This document shows, in pieces, positions 1 through 7,222 of a stretch of 14,335 bases of DNA. The position numbers and the translations under genes are program-made. Origin of the DNA: Clostridiales bacterium (GTDB lineage: Bacteria > Bacillota > Clostridia > Oscillospirales > Oscillospiraceae); the NCBI GenBank assembly GCA_021200895.1, contig JAJQFX010000030.1, positions 1 to 14,335 on the forward strand, in the 5' to 3' direction. The number at the start of each line of letters is the position of its first letter. The first letter of the stretch is position 1. Under the pieces are notes generated by a model that made no database searches, was not told where the DNA came from, and was given only the letters and a program-made list of their open reading frames with translations.

Positions 1-566
1 CCCTGGCTCAGCCGGTCCATGGGGCCGCCGCCGGGGTAGCCGATGCCCAGCACCCTGGCCACCTTGTCAAAGCACTCCCCTGCTGCATCGTCCCGGGTGG
101 CCCCCAGGAGGCGCATTTTGGTGTAATCCTGCACGTCCACCAACAGGGTGTTGCCGCCGGAGACGCAGAGGCACAGGAAGGGCGGCTCCAGGTCAGGATG
201 GGTGATGTAGTTGGCGGCGATGTGGCCCCGGACATGGTGTACCGGCACCAATGGCACCCCCAGGCCGTAGGCCACGCTTTTGGCGAAGTTCACCCCCACC
301 AGCACCGCCCCGATGAGGCCGGGGGCATAGGTGCAGGCCACGGCGTCGATGTCCCGCCGGGTGATGCCTGCGTCCCGGAGGGCCTGGTCTGCCAGCTGAT
401 AGATGGCCTCCAGGTGCTTCCGGGAGGCGATCTCCGGCACCACGCCGCCGTAAATCGTGTGCATATCCACCTGGGAGGCGATGGCGTCGGACAGCACCCT
501 GCGCCCGTCCTCCACCACCGCTACGGCGGTCTCGTCGCAGGAGGATTCCACGGCCAGGAGTATCAT
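1..566 (-). CDS. tsaD: tRNA N6-adenosine threonylcarbamoyltransferase TsaD (3' end cut by window edge)
   Basis: TsaD transfers the threonylcarbamoyl group to A37 of ANN-decoding tRNAs (t6A), working in the cytoplasm with TsaB, TsaE and TsaC-made threonylcarbamoyl-AMP. The first 188 codons are present; the family is about 340 residues, so the C-terminal part lies outside. The start MILLAVESSCDETAVAV is the classic N-terminal ASKHA phosphate-binding segment. The metal-binding H-V-R-G-H sits at residues 111-115, the same numbering as H111/H115 in E. coli. The SGGNT loop follows in the stretch CVSGGNTLLV. The last metal-binding Asp is not in the window. The ATG at 564-566 overlaps the rimI stop in an ATGA, so translation is probably coupled. 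Third gene of a polA-rimI-tsaD unit. Identity is very sure. Confidence 0.96.
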   Translation of the reverse strand, partial: MILLAVESSCDETAVAVVEDGRRVLSDAIASQVDMHTIYGGVVPEIASRKHLEAIYQLADQALRDAGITRRDIDAVACTYAPGLIGAVLVGVNFAKSVAYGLGVPLVPVHHVRGHIAANYITHPDLEPPFLCLCVSGGNTLLVDVQDYTKMRLLGATRDDAAGECFDKVARVLGIGYPGGGPMDRLSQ

Positions 567-1075
567 ACCGGCTCCTCCCCTTCCTTCCGAAAGTCCAGCG
601 TCATAATCAGGGCGTCCTCCTTGGGGTCGTCATAGTAGTCCTTCCGGCGGCCCACCTGGGCAAAGCCGTGCTTCATATAGAGGTTTTTGGCCGCGATATT
701 GGACGGACGCACCTCCAGCGTCAGGAAGGACAGGTTTTGCGCCCGGCCGAATTTCAGGAACACCCCCAGCAGCGCCGAGGCCACCCCCTGCTTCCGGTAC
801 TCCTGCCGGACGGCGATATTGTTGATATAGCCCTCTCCGGCCACCACCGTCAGCCCGGCGTAGCCCAGCACCACGCCGTTGCTGCCGTAGGCCACGATGA
901 AGGAGGACAGGGGATTCTCCAGTTCTTCCTCCAGCATCTCCAACGTCCAGGGGCGGGAGAAGTTTTGAACTTCGATTTGGGCCACCTGCTCTGCGGTGTC
1001 CCGATCCATGGGAAGCAGGCGGTAGCCCACCGGCTCCCGCTTGGCGATGCTGGCGTTATATGGTACAAAATTCAT
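563..1075 (-). CDS. rimI: Ribosomal protein S18 alanine N-acetyltransferase RimI (GNAT family)
   Basis: A 170-residue GNAT acetyltransferase; RimI acetylates the N-terminal Ala of ribosomal protein S18 in E. coli. Seen in the sequence: a W at residue 43 in the SRPW segment typical of RimI; the acetyl-CoA pyrophosphate loop with R94-K-Q-G-V-A99; the LEVRPSN segment with E121; and Y133 in NLYMKHGF. E121 and Y133 are 12 apart, as are the catalytic E103 and Y115 of E. coli RimI. The chosen ATG at 1073-1075 has a GAGG 7 nt upstream and lies 30 nt after the polA stop. It carries about 17 residues before the usual RimI start, so M23 is an alternative, though without the good ribosome binding site. 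Its stop overlaps the tsaD start by 4 nt; rimI beside tsaD or tsaB is a common arrangement. The natural substrate in Clostridia is inferred from the family. Confidence 0.93.
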   Translation of the reverse strand: MNFVPYNASIAKREPVGYRLLPMDRDTAEQVAQIEVQNFSRPWTLEMLEEELENPLSSFIVAYGSNGVVLGYAGLTVVAGEGYINNIAVRQEYRKQGVASALLGVFLKFGRAQNLSFLTLEVRPSNIAAKNLYMKHGFAQVGRRKDYYDDPKEDALIMTLDFRKEGEEPV

Positions 1076-1105
1076 GGCGATTCCTCACATTCTGTCTGTG
1101 ATGGG

Positions 1106-3769
1106 TCAGTGGGCGTCCGCCCAGCTGTGGCCCACCTTGGCCTCGGCCACCAACGGCACCTTCAGGGAGATGACCTGTTCCATCTCCTCCTCCAGCAGTT
1201 GGGCCACCTGTTGGCCCTCTGCCTCCGGGCACTCCACGATCAGCTCGTCGTGAACCTGCAAGACCAGCCGGCCCTGCAAGCCCTCCGCCTTCAGCCGGTT
1301 CTGCACCCGGATCATGGCCAGCTTGATGATGTCCGCCGCCGTGCCCTGGATGGGCATATTCAGCGCAACCCGCTCCCCGAAGGAGCGGAGGTTGAAGTTG
1401 CTGCTTTTCAGTTCCGGCAGCCAGCGCCGCCGCCCCGCCAGGGTGGAGACGTGGCCGTCCGCCTTGGCCTGCTCCACCACCGCCTTCTGGTAGGCACGGA
1501 CGCCGGAGTAGGTGGCGAAGTACCGCTCCATATAGTCCTTGGCCTCCGCCACGGTGACGTGGAGATCCTGGGACAAAGAGTAGGCGGAGATACCGTAGAC
1601 GATGCCGAAGTTCACCGCCTTGGCGGCGGAGCGCATTTCTCTTGTCACGTCCTCCAGCGGCACGCCGAACACCTGGGCGGCGGTGGCGGTGTGAATGTCC
1701 ACCCCCAGGCTGTTGAAGCCCTCTTGCATGGCCTTATCGTCAGCGATGTGGGCCAGCAGCCGCAGTTCGATTTGGGAGTAGTCCGCGTCCACCAGCACGT
1801 TGCCGGGGGCGGCGATGAACATCTTCCGCATCTCCGCCCCAAGAGGGGTGCGGACGGGGATGTTCTGCAAATTCGGCTCCACCGAGGACAGCCGCCCTGT
1901 GGCGGTGACAGTGTTCTGGAAGGAGGTGCGGATGCGTCCGTCCGGCTCGATGACCTTGGTCAGGCCGTCCACATAGGTGGATTTCAGCTTGGCCAGCTGG
2001 CGGTATTCCAGAATTTCCCCGATGATGGGGTGATGCCCTTGCAGCTTCTCCAACACCTCGGCAGAGGTGGAGTAGCCCCGCTTCGTCTTTTTATAGGCGG
2101 GGAGCTGGAGCTTGTCAAAGAGGATGTGGCCCAGCTGTTGGGTAGAGTTGATGTTGAACTCCTCCCCGGCGTAGCCATAGATGGCGGACTGCGCGGCGGC
2201 AATGCCGGTTTGCAGCATCTCCCCAAAGGTGACCAGCGCCTGCCTGTCCACCAGCACGCCGGCACGCTCCATCTCCGCCAGCACCGGGCAGAGGGGCAGC
2301 TCGATGTCGGTCAGTACCCCCGTCAGGCCGCATTCTTCCAGCTTCTCCCCCTCCGCCTGGCAGAGGGCGGCGATGAGGGCGTTGTCCTCATACCGGGCGG
2401 TCTGTTCCTTCAGGTCGTCGGACAGGGTCTGGAAGCCGTCGTCGGCCTTCTTCTGGGCTCCGGACTCCATATCCCGCTTGAAATAGGTCATGGCAAGGCG
2501 GTGCAGGTCGTAGCTTCCCGCCGTGGGCTCCAGCAGGTAGGCCCCAAGCGCCGTGTCAAAGACGAAGCCCTCCGCGCTCAGCCCCTGCCTCAGCAGCTGA
2601 TTGCACAACTCCTTGACGCAGTGGGCCGCCTTCCGCACCTCTTTGGAAAACAGCGCCCGGAGCAGGGTGTTGTAGTCCCCCTGATAGCGGCTCCAGCGGA
2701 TGTCATACAGCCAGGACTGGCGCTCGCTGTCCTCCAAGCTGACAGTCACAGCCTCCAAATCGTCCTGGGGCAGCACCACCACATAGTCCGCCGCCTGCCA
2801 CTTGGGGAGGACGGCCCGGAACTGCTCTTCCGTCAGTATCTCCACCACCTCTGCGTGAACCTCCGGCTCCTCCTGGGTCTGCACCGGGGACGCCTCCGAC
2901 GGGGTCAAGCCAAACCGGCGGGTCAGCTTGGAGAAATCCAAATCCAAAAATAGGGCGTAAAGCCTGTCATTGTCATAGCTGCGGCGCAAGGCCTGCTCCG
3001 GCGCGAAGTCGATGGGGGCGTCGGTGCGGATGGTGGCCAGGTCGTAGCTCAATTTCGCGTCCTCCCGGCCCTCGTCCAGCCGCCGACGCTGGGCAGGCTT
3101 GAGCGGTATCTCGTCAAAGCGGGCGTAAAGCTCCTCCACGCTGCCGTACTGCTGCACCAGCCCCATAGCGGTCTTTTCCCCAATGCCCTTCACGCCGGGG
3201 TAGTTGTCCGAGGAATCCCCCATCAGGGCTTTCAGGTCTATCATATGGATGGGGTCAAAGCCGTACTGCGCCCGGAACACCTCCGGCGTCATGTTGACGG
3301 TGTTGGTCTGGCCCATGCGGGAGGTGACCAGCTTCACCGTGGTGTGGTCGGTCGCCAGCTGGAGGGAGTCCTTGTCGCCGGTGGAGATAACGCAGTCCCA
3401 CCCCGCTGCCTCGCACCTGCGGGAGATAGTGCCCAGCAGGTCGTCCGCCTCCCAGCCGTCCAACTCGTACATGGGGATGTTCATGGCCGCCAGCACCTCT
3501 TTCAGCACCGGCATCTGCTGGGCCAACTCCTCCGGCATGGGGTGGCGGTTGGCCTTGTACCCCTCATAGGCCGTATGGCGGAAGGTGGGGGCTTTCCGGT
3601 CAAAGGTGACACACAGCCCCTCCGGCTGCTCCTCGTCCAGCAGCTTCAACAGAATCGTCAGGAAGCCGTAAATGGCGTTAGTATACCGCCCGTCCTGGGT
3701 GGAGAGCAGCTTCACGCCGTAGAAGGCGCGGTTCACAATGGAATTGCCGTCAATGGCCATCAGTTTCAT
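1106..3769 (-). CDS. polA: DNA polymerase I
   Basis: An 887-residue family A polymerase for Okazaki fragment processing and repair synthesis. N-terminal 5' flap nuclease (about 1-290): D7 in LMAIDGNS, the WEADDLLG, STGDKDSLQL and GDSSDNYPGVKGIGEK acidic/H3TH motifs. A degenerate 3'-5' exonuclease-like domain follows (about 305-480). Polymerase domain: TATGRLSSVEPNLQNIP, motif A DADYSQIELR with catalytic D663, motif B RSAAKAVNFGIVYG, and motif C QVHDE with H840-D841-E842. The positions matching E. coli proofreading residues D355, E357 and D424 read V332, P334 and L388, so proofreading is probably lost, as in Bacillus-type Pol I. I chose ATG 3767-3769 (MKLMAIDGNS), which has GGAGG 10 nt upstream; the frame stays open to an ATG at 3832 but that overlaps the promoter -10. 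First gene of polA-rimI-tsaD. Confidence 0.97.
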   Translation of the reverse strand: MKLMAIDGNSIVNRAFYGVKLLSTQDGRYTNAIYGFLTILLKLLDEEQPEGLCVTFDRKAPTFRHTAYEGYKANRHPMPEELAQQMPVLKEVLAAMNIPMYELDGWEADDLLGTISRRCEAAGWDCVISTGDKDSLQLATDHTTVKLVTSRMGQTNTVNMTPEVFRAQYGFDPIHMIDLKALMGDSSDNYPGVKGIGEKTAMGLVQQYGSVEELYARFDEIPLKPAQRRRLDEGREDAKLSYDLATIRTDAPIDFAPEQALRRSYDNDRLYALFLDLDFSKLTRRFGLTPSEASPVQTQEEPEVHAEVVEILTEEQFRAVLPKWQAADYVVVLPQDDLEAVTVSLEDSERQSWLYDIRWSRYQGDYNTLLRALFSKEVRKAAHCVKELCNQLLRQGLSAEGFVFDTALGAYLLEPTAGSYDLHRLAMTYFKRDMESGAQKKADDGFQTLSDDLKEQTARYEDNALIAALCQAEGEKLEECGLTGVLTDIELPLCPVLAEMERAGVLVDRQALVTFGEMLQTGIAAAQSAIYGYAGEEFNINSTQQLGHILFDKLQLPAYKKTKRGYSTSAEVLEKLQGHHPIIGEILEYRQLAKLKSTYVDGLTKVIEPDGRIRTSFQNTVTATGRLSSVEPNLQNIPVRTPLGAEMRKMFIAAPGNVLVDADYSQIELRLLAHIADDKAMQEGFNSLGVDIHTATAAQVFGVPLEDVTREMRSAAKAVNFGIVYGISAYSLSQDLHVTVAEAKDYMERYFATYSGVRAYQKAVVEQAKADGHVSTLAGRRRWLPELKSSNFNLRSFGERVALNMPIQGTAADIIKLAMIRVQNRLKAEGLQGRLVLQVHDELIVECPEAEGQQVAQLLEEEMEQVISLKVPLVAEAKVGHSWADAH

Positions 3770-3832
3770 AGTATTTATGCCTCCAACAATATCTCCGTTG
3801 AATGGAATTGTCAATCTGGATGGTAATATCAA

Positions 3833-3861
3833 AGTATATCACAGATTTGGCCGTTTTACAA
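3833..3861 (-). promoter_or_regulatory. Sigma-A-type promoter for polA-rimI-tsaD
   Basis: Read on the minus strand: -35 TTGTAA (3856-3861), a 17-nt spacer, and -10 TATACT (3833-3838) preceded by TGA, giving an extended -10. Transcription would start near 3826, leaving a leader of about 57 nt before the polA ATG. It lies between the infB terminator and polA, so polA has its own promoter. Confidence 0.75.
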
Positions 3862-3904
3862 TCCATAGTTTTGCTGTTCCGCGCCGCAGCTTCCCACGGT
3901 GCTG

Positions 3905-3950
3905 AACAATAAAAACTGCCTGCACCGGAGCGAATCGCTCCGGTGCAGGC
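3905..3950 (-). terminator. Intrinsic terminator of the rimP-infB operon
   Basis: Perfect inverted repeat: arms 3918-3933 and 3935-3950 (GCCTGCACCGGAGCGA and its complement), effectively a 14-15 bp GC-rich stem with a 3-5 nt loop. On the minus strand it is followed by AGTTTTTATTG. It begins 27 nt after the infB stop. The plus-strand side has no T-run directly after the stem, so it acts mainly on the minus strand. Confidence 0.93.
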
Positions 3951-3976
3951 AAGCCTTGTCGGGCAGGCTGCCCAGC

Positions 3977-6397
3977 TCACTGCTGAATCTCCTGCATTTC
4001 ATAGCATTCCAGGATGTCGCCCACCTTCACGTCGCTAAACTTCTCCAGGGTGATGCCGCACTCGTAACCGGCGGCCACCTCCCGGACGGAGTCCTTGAAG
4101 CGCTGCAGGGAGGCGATTTCGCCCTCGTAAACCACGACGCCGTCCCGCACCAGCCGCACCTTGGCAGAGCGGGTGGCCTTGCCTTCCAGCACATAGGAGC
4201 CTGCCACCATGCCCACGTTGGTGATTTTGTAGACCTGGCGGACTTCCACACGGCCCAGCTCCACTTCCTTGTGCTTGGGAGCAAGCAGGCCCTTCATGGC
4301 GGCCTCGATTTCCTCAATGCACTCGTAAATGACCCGGTACATCCGCATATCCACCTTGTTGCGCTCGGCCATGCTCTTGGCCACCGGCTCCGGGCGGACG
4401 TTGAAGCCTACGATGATGGCGTTGGAGGTGGAGGCCAGCATGACGTCGCTCTCGTTGATAGCGCCTACGCCGCCGTGAATGACCCGGACGCGCACCTCGT
4501 CGTTGGAGATTTTCTCCAGGTTCTCCTTCACCGCTTCCACGCTGCCTTGGACATCCGCCTTGACGATGATGTTCAAATCCTTCACGTCGCCAGCGCTGAT
4601 TTGGCTGAACAAATCGTCCAGGCTGACCTTCTTGGCCACAGGCGCGGCGGCTGCCGCCTTCTGCTCCTGCTTGCGCTGCTCGGCCAGCTCACGGGCCATG
4701 CGCTCATCGGCAACGGCGTAGAAATCGTCGCCAGCGCCGGGCACCTCGGACATACCGGTGATTTCCACCGGCGCAGAGGGGCCTGCGGTTTTCAGGCGGC
4801 GGCCACGGTAGTCGGTCATGGCGCGGACGCGGCCTACAGCCGTCCCGGCGATGATGACATCGCCCACCTTCAAGGTGCCGTTCTGCACCAGCAGGGTGGC
4901 GATGGGGCCACGGCCCTTGTCCAGCCGGGCCTCGATGACGCTGCCCTTGGCGGCCCGGTTGGGGTTGGCCTTCAGCTCCCGCATTTCGGCCACCAGCAGC
5001 ACGTTCTCCAGCAGCTCGTCAATGCCCTGGCCGGTCTTGGCGGAGATGGGCACCACGATGGTGTCGCCGCCCCAGTCCTCGGCCAGCAGGTCGTACTTGG
5101 TCAGCTCCTGCTTCGCCTTTTCCGCGTCGGCCCCGGGCAAATCCATCTTGTTGACGGCCACGACGATGGGAATTTCCGCTGCCTTGGCGTGGTTGATGGC
5201 CTCTATGGTCTGGGGCATGATGCCGTCATTGCCCGCCACCACCAGGATGGCGATGTCCGTCACCATAGTGCCTCTGGCCCGCATGGCGGTGAACGCCTCG
5301 TGGCCGGGGGTGTCCAGGAAGGTGACCATCTTGTCCTGCACCTTCACCTGATACGCGCCGATGGCCTGGGTGATGCCGCCCGCCTCGCCGGAGGCCACGC
5401 TGGAGGAGCGGATATAGTCCAGCAGGGAGGTCTTGCCGTGGTCTACATGGCCCATGACCACGATGACCGGGGCGCGAGGCACCAGGTCGGCCTCGGCGTC
5501 CTCCGTGGTGTCGATGAGCCGCTCCTCAATGGTGACGACCACCTCATGCTCCACCTTGCAGCCCAACTCCTCGGCCACGATGGCGGCGGTGTCGAAATCA
5601 ATGGTGTCGCTGACGGAAGCCATGACGCCCTCGGAAATCAGCTTCTTCACCACCTCGGCGGCGGACTTCTTCATCCGCATGGCCAGTTCGCCCACGGTGA
5701 TTTCATCGGGAATCTGCACCTTCACCGGAGCCTTCCGGGCGGCCTCCTGCTGCATTCTGCGCAGGCGCTGCTGCTGCTCCTCCCGGCGGCGCTTGGCGGA
5801 CTGCTTGCCCGTGCGCTGCTGCTGGGAGCGCTTGGAAGAGATTTTCTGCTTGCCACTGACCATCCGATCCGCATGGTCCGGGGCCAGTTCATCCAGGTGG
5901 GCGTCGTAGCGGCCCAGGTTCACATCCACGTTGTTGCGGGTGTTGACCACCTTTTTCTGGGGCACACGGCTGGCGGGCTGCGCCTTGCCGCTCTGGGTCT
6001 TCGGGGCCTCCGGCTGCTTGGCCGGGGCCTGGGGCTTCGCGCTGCCCTTGGCAGGTGCTTTCGCCGCCTTGGGCTGCTCGGTTGCGGCGGGCTTGGCGCT
6101 TTCCTGCTTATCGCCCTTGGCAGGAACCGGCTTCTTCGCCTTCTTCTGCGCCTGTTCCTCCTGGGCGGGTTTGGCCGGAGCCGCCTCTGCGAACACCTCC
6201 GCCAAATCGCCGATTTGGTTGTTCAGCGTCAGGTAGTCAAAGAGGATGGCAAGCTCGCTCTCACTCAGCACCGCCTGGGTGCTGCTGGGGGCGGAGGCGT
6301 ACTTCGTTAAAATCTCCGTCACCGCCTTGTTGCCGATTGCCTTCCCGTTCAGGGTAAAATCCTTCGCTACCTCGCGAACCCTATACTTGTTATCCAT
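3977..6397 (-). CDS. infB: Translation initiation factor IF-2
   Basis: An 806-residue GTPase that places initiator fMet-tRNA on the 30S subunit and promotes 50S joining. The N-terminus has an IF2N module (YRVREVAKDF). A long low-complexity K/A/P/Q-rich linker (about 50-210) includes a basic stretch near KRSQQQRTGK and RRREEQQQRLRR. A second IF2N module holds PDEITVGELAMRMKKSAAEV. The G domain has G1 GHVDHGKT at 316-323, DTPGH from D362, NKMD from N416, and SAKTGQG. The C-terminal domains II-IV run to the end with no break. I chose ATG 6395-6397 (MDNKYRVREV); the in-frame GTG at 6412 lies inside the Shine-Dalgarno sequence and cannot be used with it. Last gene of the rimP operon, followed by a strong terminator. 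rbfA, usual next neighbour, is missing here. Confidence 0.97.
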   Translation of the reverse strand: MDNKYRVREVAKDFTLNGKAIGNKAVTEILTKYASAPSSTQAVLSESELAILFDYLTLNNQIGDLAEVFAEAAPAKPAQEEQAQKKAKKPVPAKGDKQESAKPAATEQPKAAKAPAKGSAKPQAPAKQPEAPKTQSGKAQPASRVPQKKVVNTRNNVDVNLGRYDAHLDELAPDHADRMVSGKQKISSKRSQQQRTGKQSAKRRREEQQQRLRRMQQEAARKAPVKVQIPDEITVGELAMRMKKSAAEVVKKLISEGVMASVSDTIDFDTAAIVAEELGCKVEHEVVVTIEERLIDTTEDAEADLVPRAPVIVVMGHVDHGKTSLLDYIRSSSVASGEAGGITQAIGAYQVKVQDKMVTFLDTPGHEAFTAMRARGTMVTDIAILVVAGNDGIMPQTIEAINHAKAAEIPIVVAVNKMDLPGADAEKAKQELTKYDLLAEDWGGDTIVVPISAKTGQGIDELLENVLLVAEMRELKANPNRAAKGSVIEARLDKGRGPIATLLVQNGTLKVGDVIIAGTAVGRVRAMTDYRGRRLKTAGPSAPVEITGMSEVPGAGDDFYAVADERMARELAEQRKQEQKAAAAAPVAKKVSLDDLFSQISAGDVKDLNIIVKADVQGSVEAVKENLEKISNDEVRVRVIHGGVGAINESDVMLASTSNAIIVGFNVRPEPVAKSMAERNKVDMRMYRVIYECIEEIEAAMKGLLAPKHKEVELGRVEVRQVYKITNVGMVAGSYVLEGKATRSAKVRLVRDGVVVYEGEIASLQRFKDSVREVAAGYECGITLEKFSDVKVGDILECYEMQEIQQ

Positions 6398-6409
6398 ACT
6401 AAAATCAGC

Positions 6410-6417
6410 CACCTCCT
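6410..6417 (-). promoter_or_regulatory. Ribosome binding site that sets the infB start
   Basis: AGGAGGTG on the minus strand, an almost complete anti-16S match, ends 12 nt before the ATG at 6397. The spacing is somewhat long. The GTG at 6410-6412 overlaps this element, which is why the ATG is preferred. Confidence 0.65.
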
Positions 6418-6436
6418 ACGATCCATACCGCCGGAC

Positions 6437-6492
6437 GCCGCCGGTTTGGCGGCAGCGCCCGCGATATTGCGTGAAATCCCAAAGGGATTGTA
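6437..6492 (-). promoter_or_regulatory. infB leader with two short hairpins and a weak possible internal promoter
   Basis: The 124-nt gap between ylxQ and infB holds two inverted repeats: AATCCC-TTT-GGGATT (6475-6489) and GCCGCC-AAACC-GGCGGC (6437-6453, minus-strand reading). A -10-like TACAAT lies at 6487-6492 but the hexamer 17 nt upstream is TTTCCC, a poor -35. The gap is much longer than the others in this operon, which fits a separate control point for infB, but this is an inference. Confidence 0.35.
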
Positions 6493-6521
6493 CTATATCG
6501 GGAAAGCCTGGGAAAGAAACG

Positions 6522-6915
6522 TTACTTCTTTCTGGGCTTCTCTTTCTTTCTGCGGAGCAGCTTCTCCTGCCGGGCGGCTGCCGCCTCCGCCAGGGCCGCG
6601 TACTCCGGCTGAGCCTGAGCCACAAGCTCAGCCAGTTTGGCGGCGAAGCCCGCGTCCTCCACGGCCACAGCCGCGCAGGCGTCCCAGCCCAGGGCGCTGC
6701 CCAGCACCGCCCGGCTGAGGGCCACCTGCATCAGCGGGACCCGCTGGCCACAGGCATTGGTCAGCTTCCGCAGGGAGCGGGGGGGGGCAGTCCTCCGTCA
6801 CCAGCACCAGCCGGGCCTTGTGGGCCTCCAGGGCCTCCAGCGCCAGGGTCTCCCCGGCGGCCAGCTTCCCCGCCCGCTTGCACAGGCCCAGCAGGGACAG
6901 AAACCGGTTATCCAT
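6522..6915 (-). pseudogene. ylxQ: YlxQ-like L7Ae-family RNA-binding protein, frameshifted at a C9 run
   Basis: YlxQ proteins are small L7Ae/L30e/S12e-family putative RNA-binding proteins encoded between ylxR and infB. The start MDNRFLSLLGLCKRAGKLAAGE and the following ARLVLVTED are the typical family N-terminus. After TEDCPP the reading frame is lost in nine C residues (plus-strand G 6779-6787) and the written frame stops at 6628 after 95 residues. With eight C the protein continues RSLRKLTNACGQRVPLM..LGWDACAAVAVED to a stop at 6522, 130 residues, with a basic tail ending KKEKPRKK. The corrected frame restores the conserved core, so the gene is probably intact and the extra base an error or very recent change. 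The ATG overlaps the end of ylxR by 8 nt. The tail is longer than in typical members of about 100 residues. Confidence 0.85.
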
Positions 6916-7183
6916 CCCCGGCCCCCTCTGCCATCTGCGCTTCCAGCGCGTCATAGACCTCGGCGGGAATGGCCACCTCAAGGGCGCGGCCCAGGGCGTT
7001 GGACTTCTTCGCCTTTTTCAGGCAGGCCGGGTCAGGGCAGACATAAGCGCCCCGTCCGGGCTTCTTCCCCCGGAAATCCAGGGAAAGCTCCCCCTCCGGG
7101 CTTTTCACCACCCGGATCAGCTCTCGCTTGGGCTTCATCTCCCGGCAACCGACGCATTGCCGCATGGGAATTTTCTTTGGCAT
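6908..7183 (-). CDS. ylxR: YlxR/RnpM family RNA-binding protein
   Basis: A 91-residue basic protein. The family signature is clear: RQCVGCREMKPKRELIRVV at residues 8-26 and GRGAYVCPDPACLKKA at 43-58. Four cysteines (C10, C13, C49, C54) are present. In Bacillus subtilis the homologue has been reported to bind and modulate RNase P (RnpM); that role here is inferred from the family. The ATG at 7181-7183 has GAGGAGG 8 nt upstream, an excellent ribosome binding site. It lies 39 nt after nusA and overlaps the ylxQ start by 8 nt, so the two are probably translationally coupled. Confidence 0.94.
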   Translation of the reverse strand: MPKKIPMRQCVGCREMKPKRELIRVVKSPEGELSLDFRGKKPGRGAYVCPDPACLKKAKKSNALGRALEVAIPAEVYDALEAQMAEGAGDG

Positions 7184-7222
7184 GAGGCTTCCCTCCTCGC
7201 TCTCGGCGCAGCGGTCTGCGCG

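Noticed and set aside
668..2953. Long plus-strand open frame (761 codons) across polA and rimI
   Set aside because: Shadow of high-GC minus-strand genes: it is rich in H, L, G and Q, has no family motifs or ribosome binding site, and crosses gene boundaries.
3770..3832. Extending PolA to the upstream ATG at 3832
   Set aside because: The extra 21 residues match nothing conserved, and that ATG lies in the promoter -10, upstream of the predicted transcription start.
3899..6310. Long plus-strand open frame (803 codons) antisense to infB
   Set aside because: Same shadow pattern. It starts in the terminator hairpin, and the infB protein on the other strand is unmistakable.
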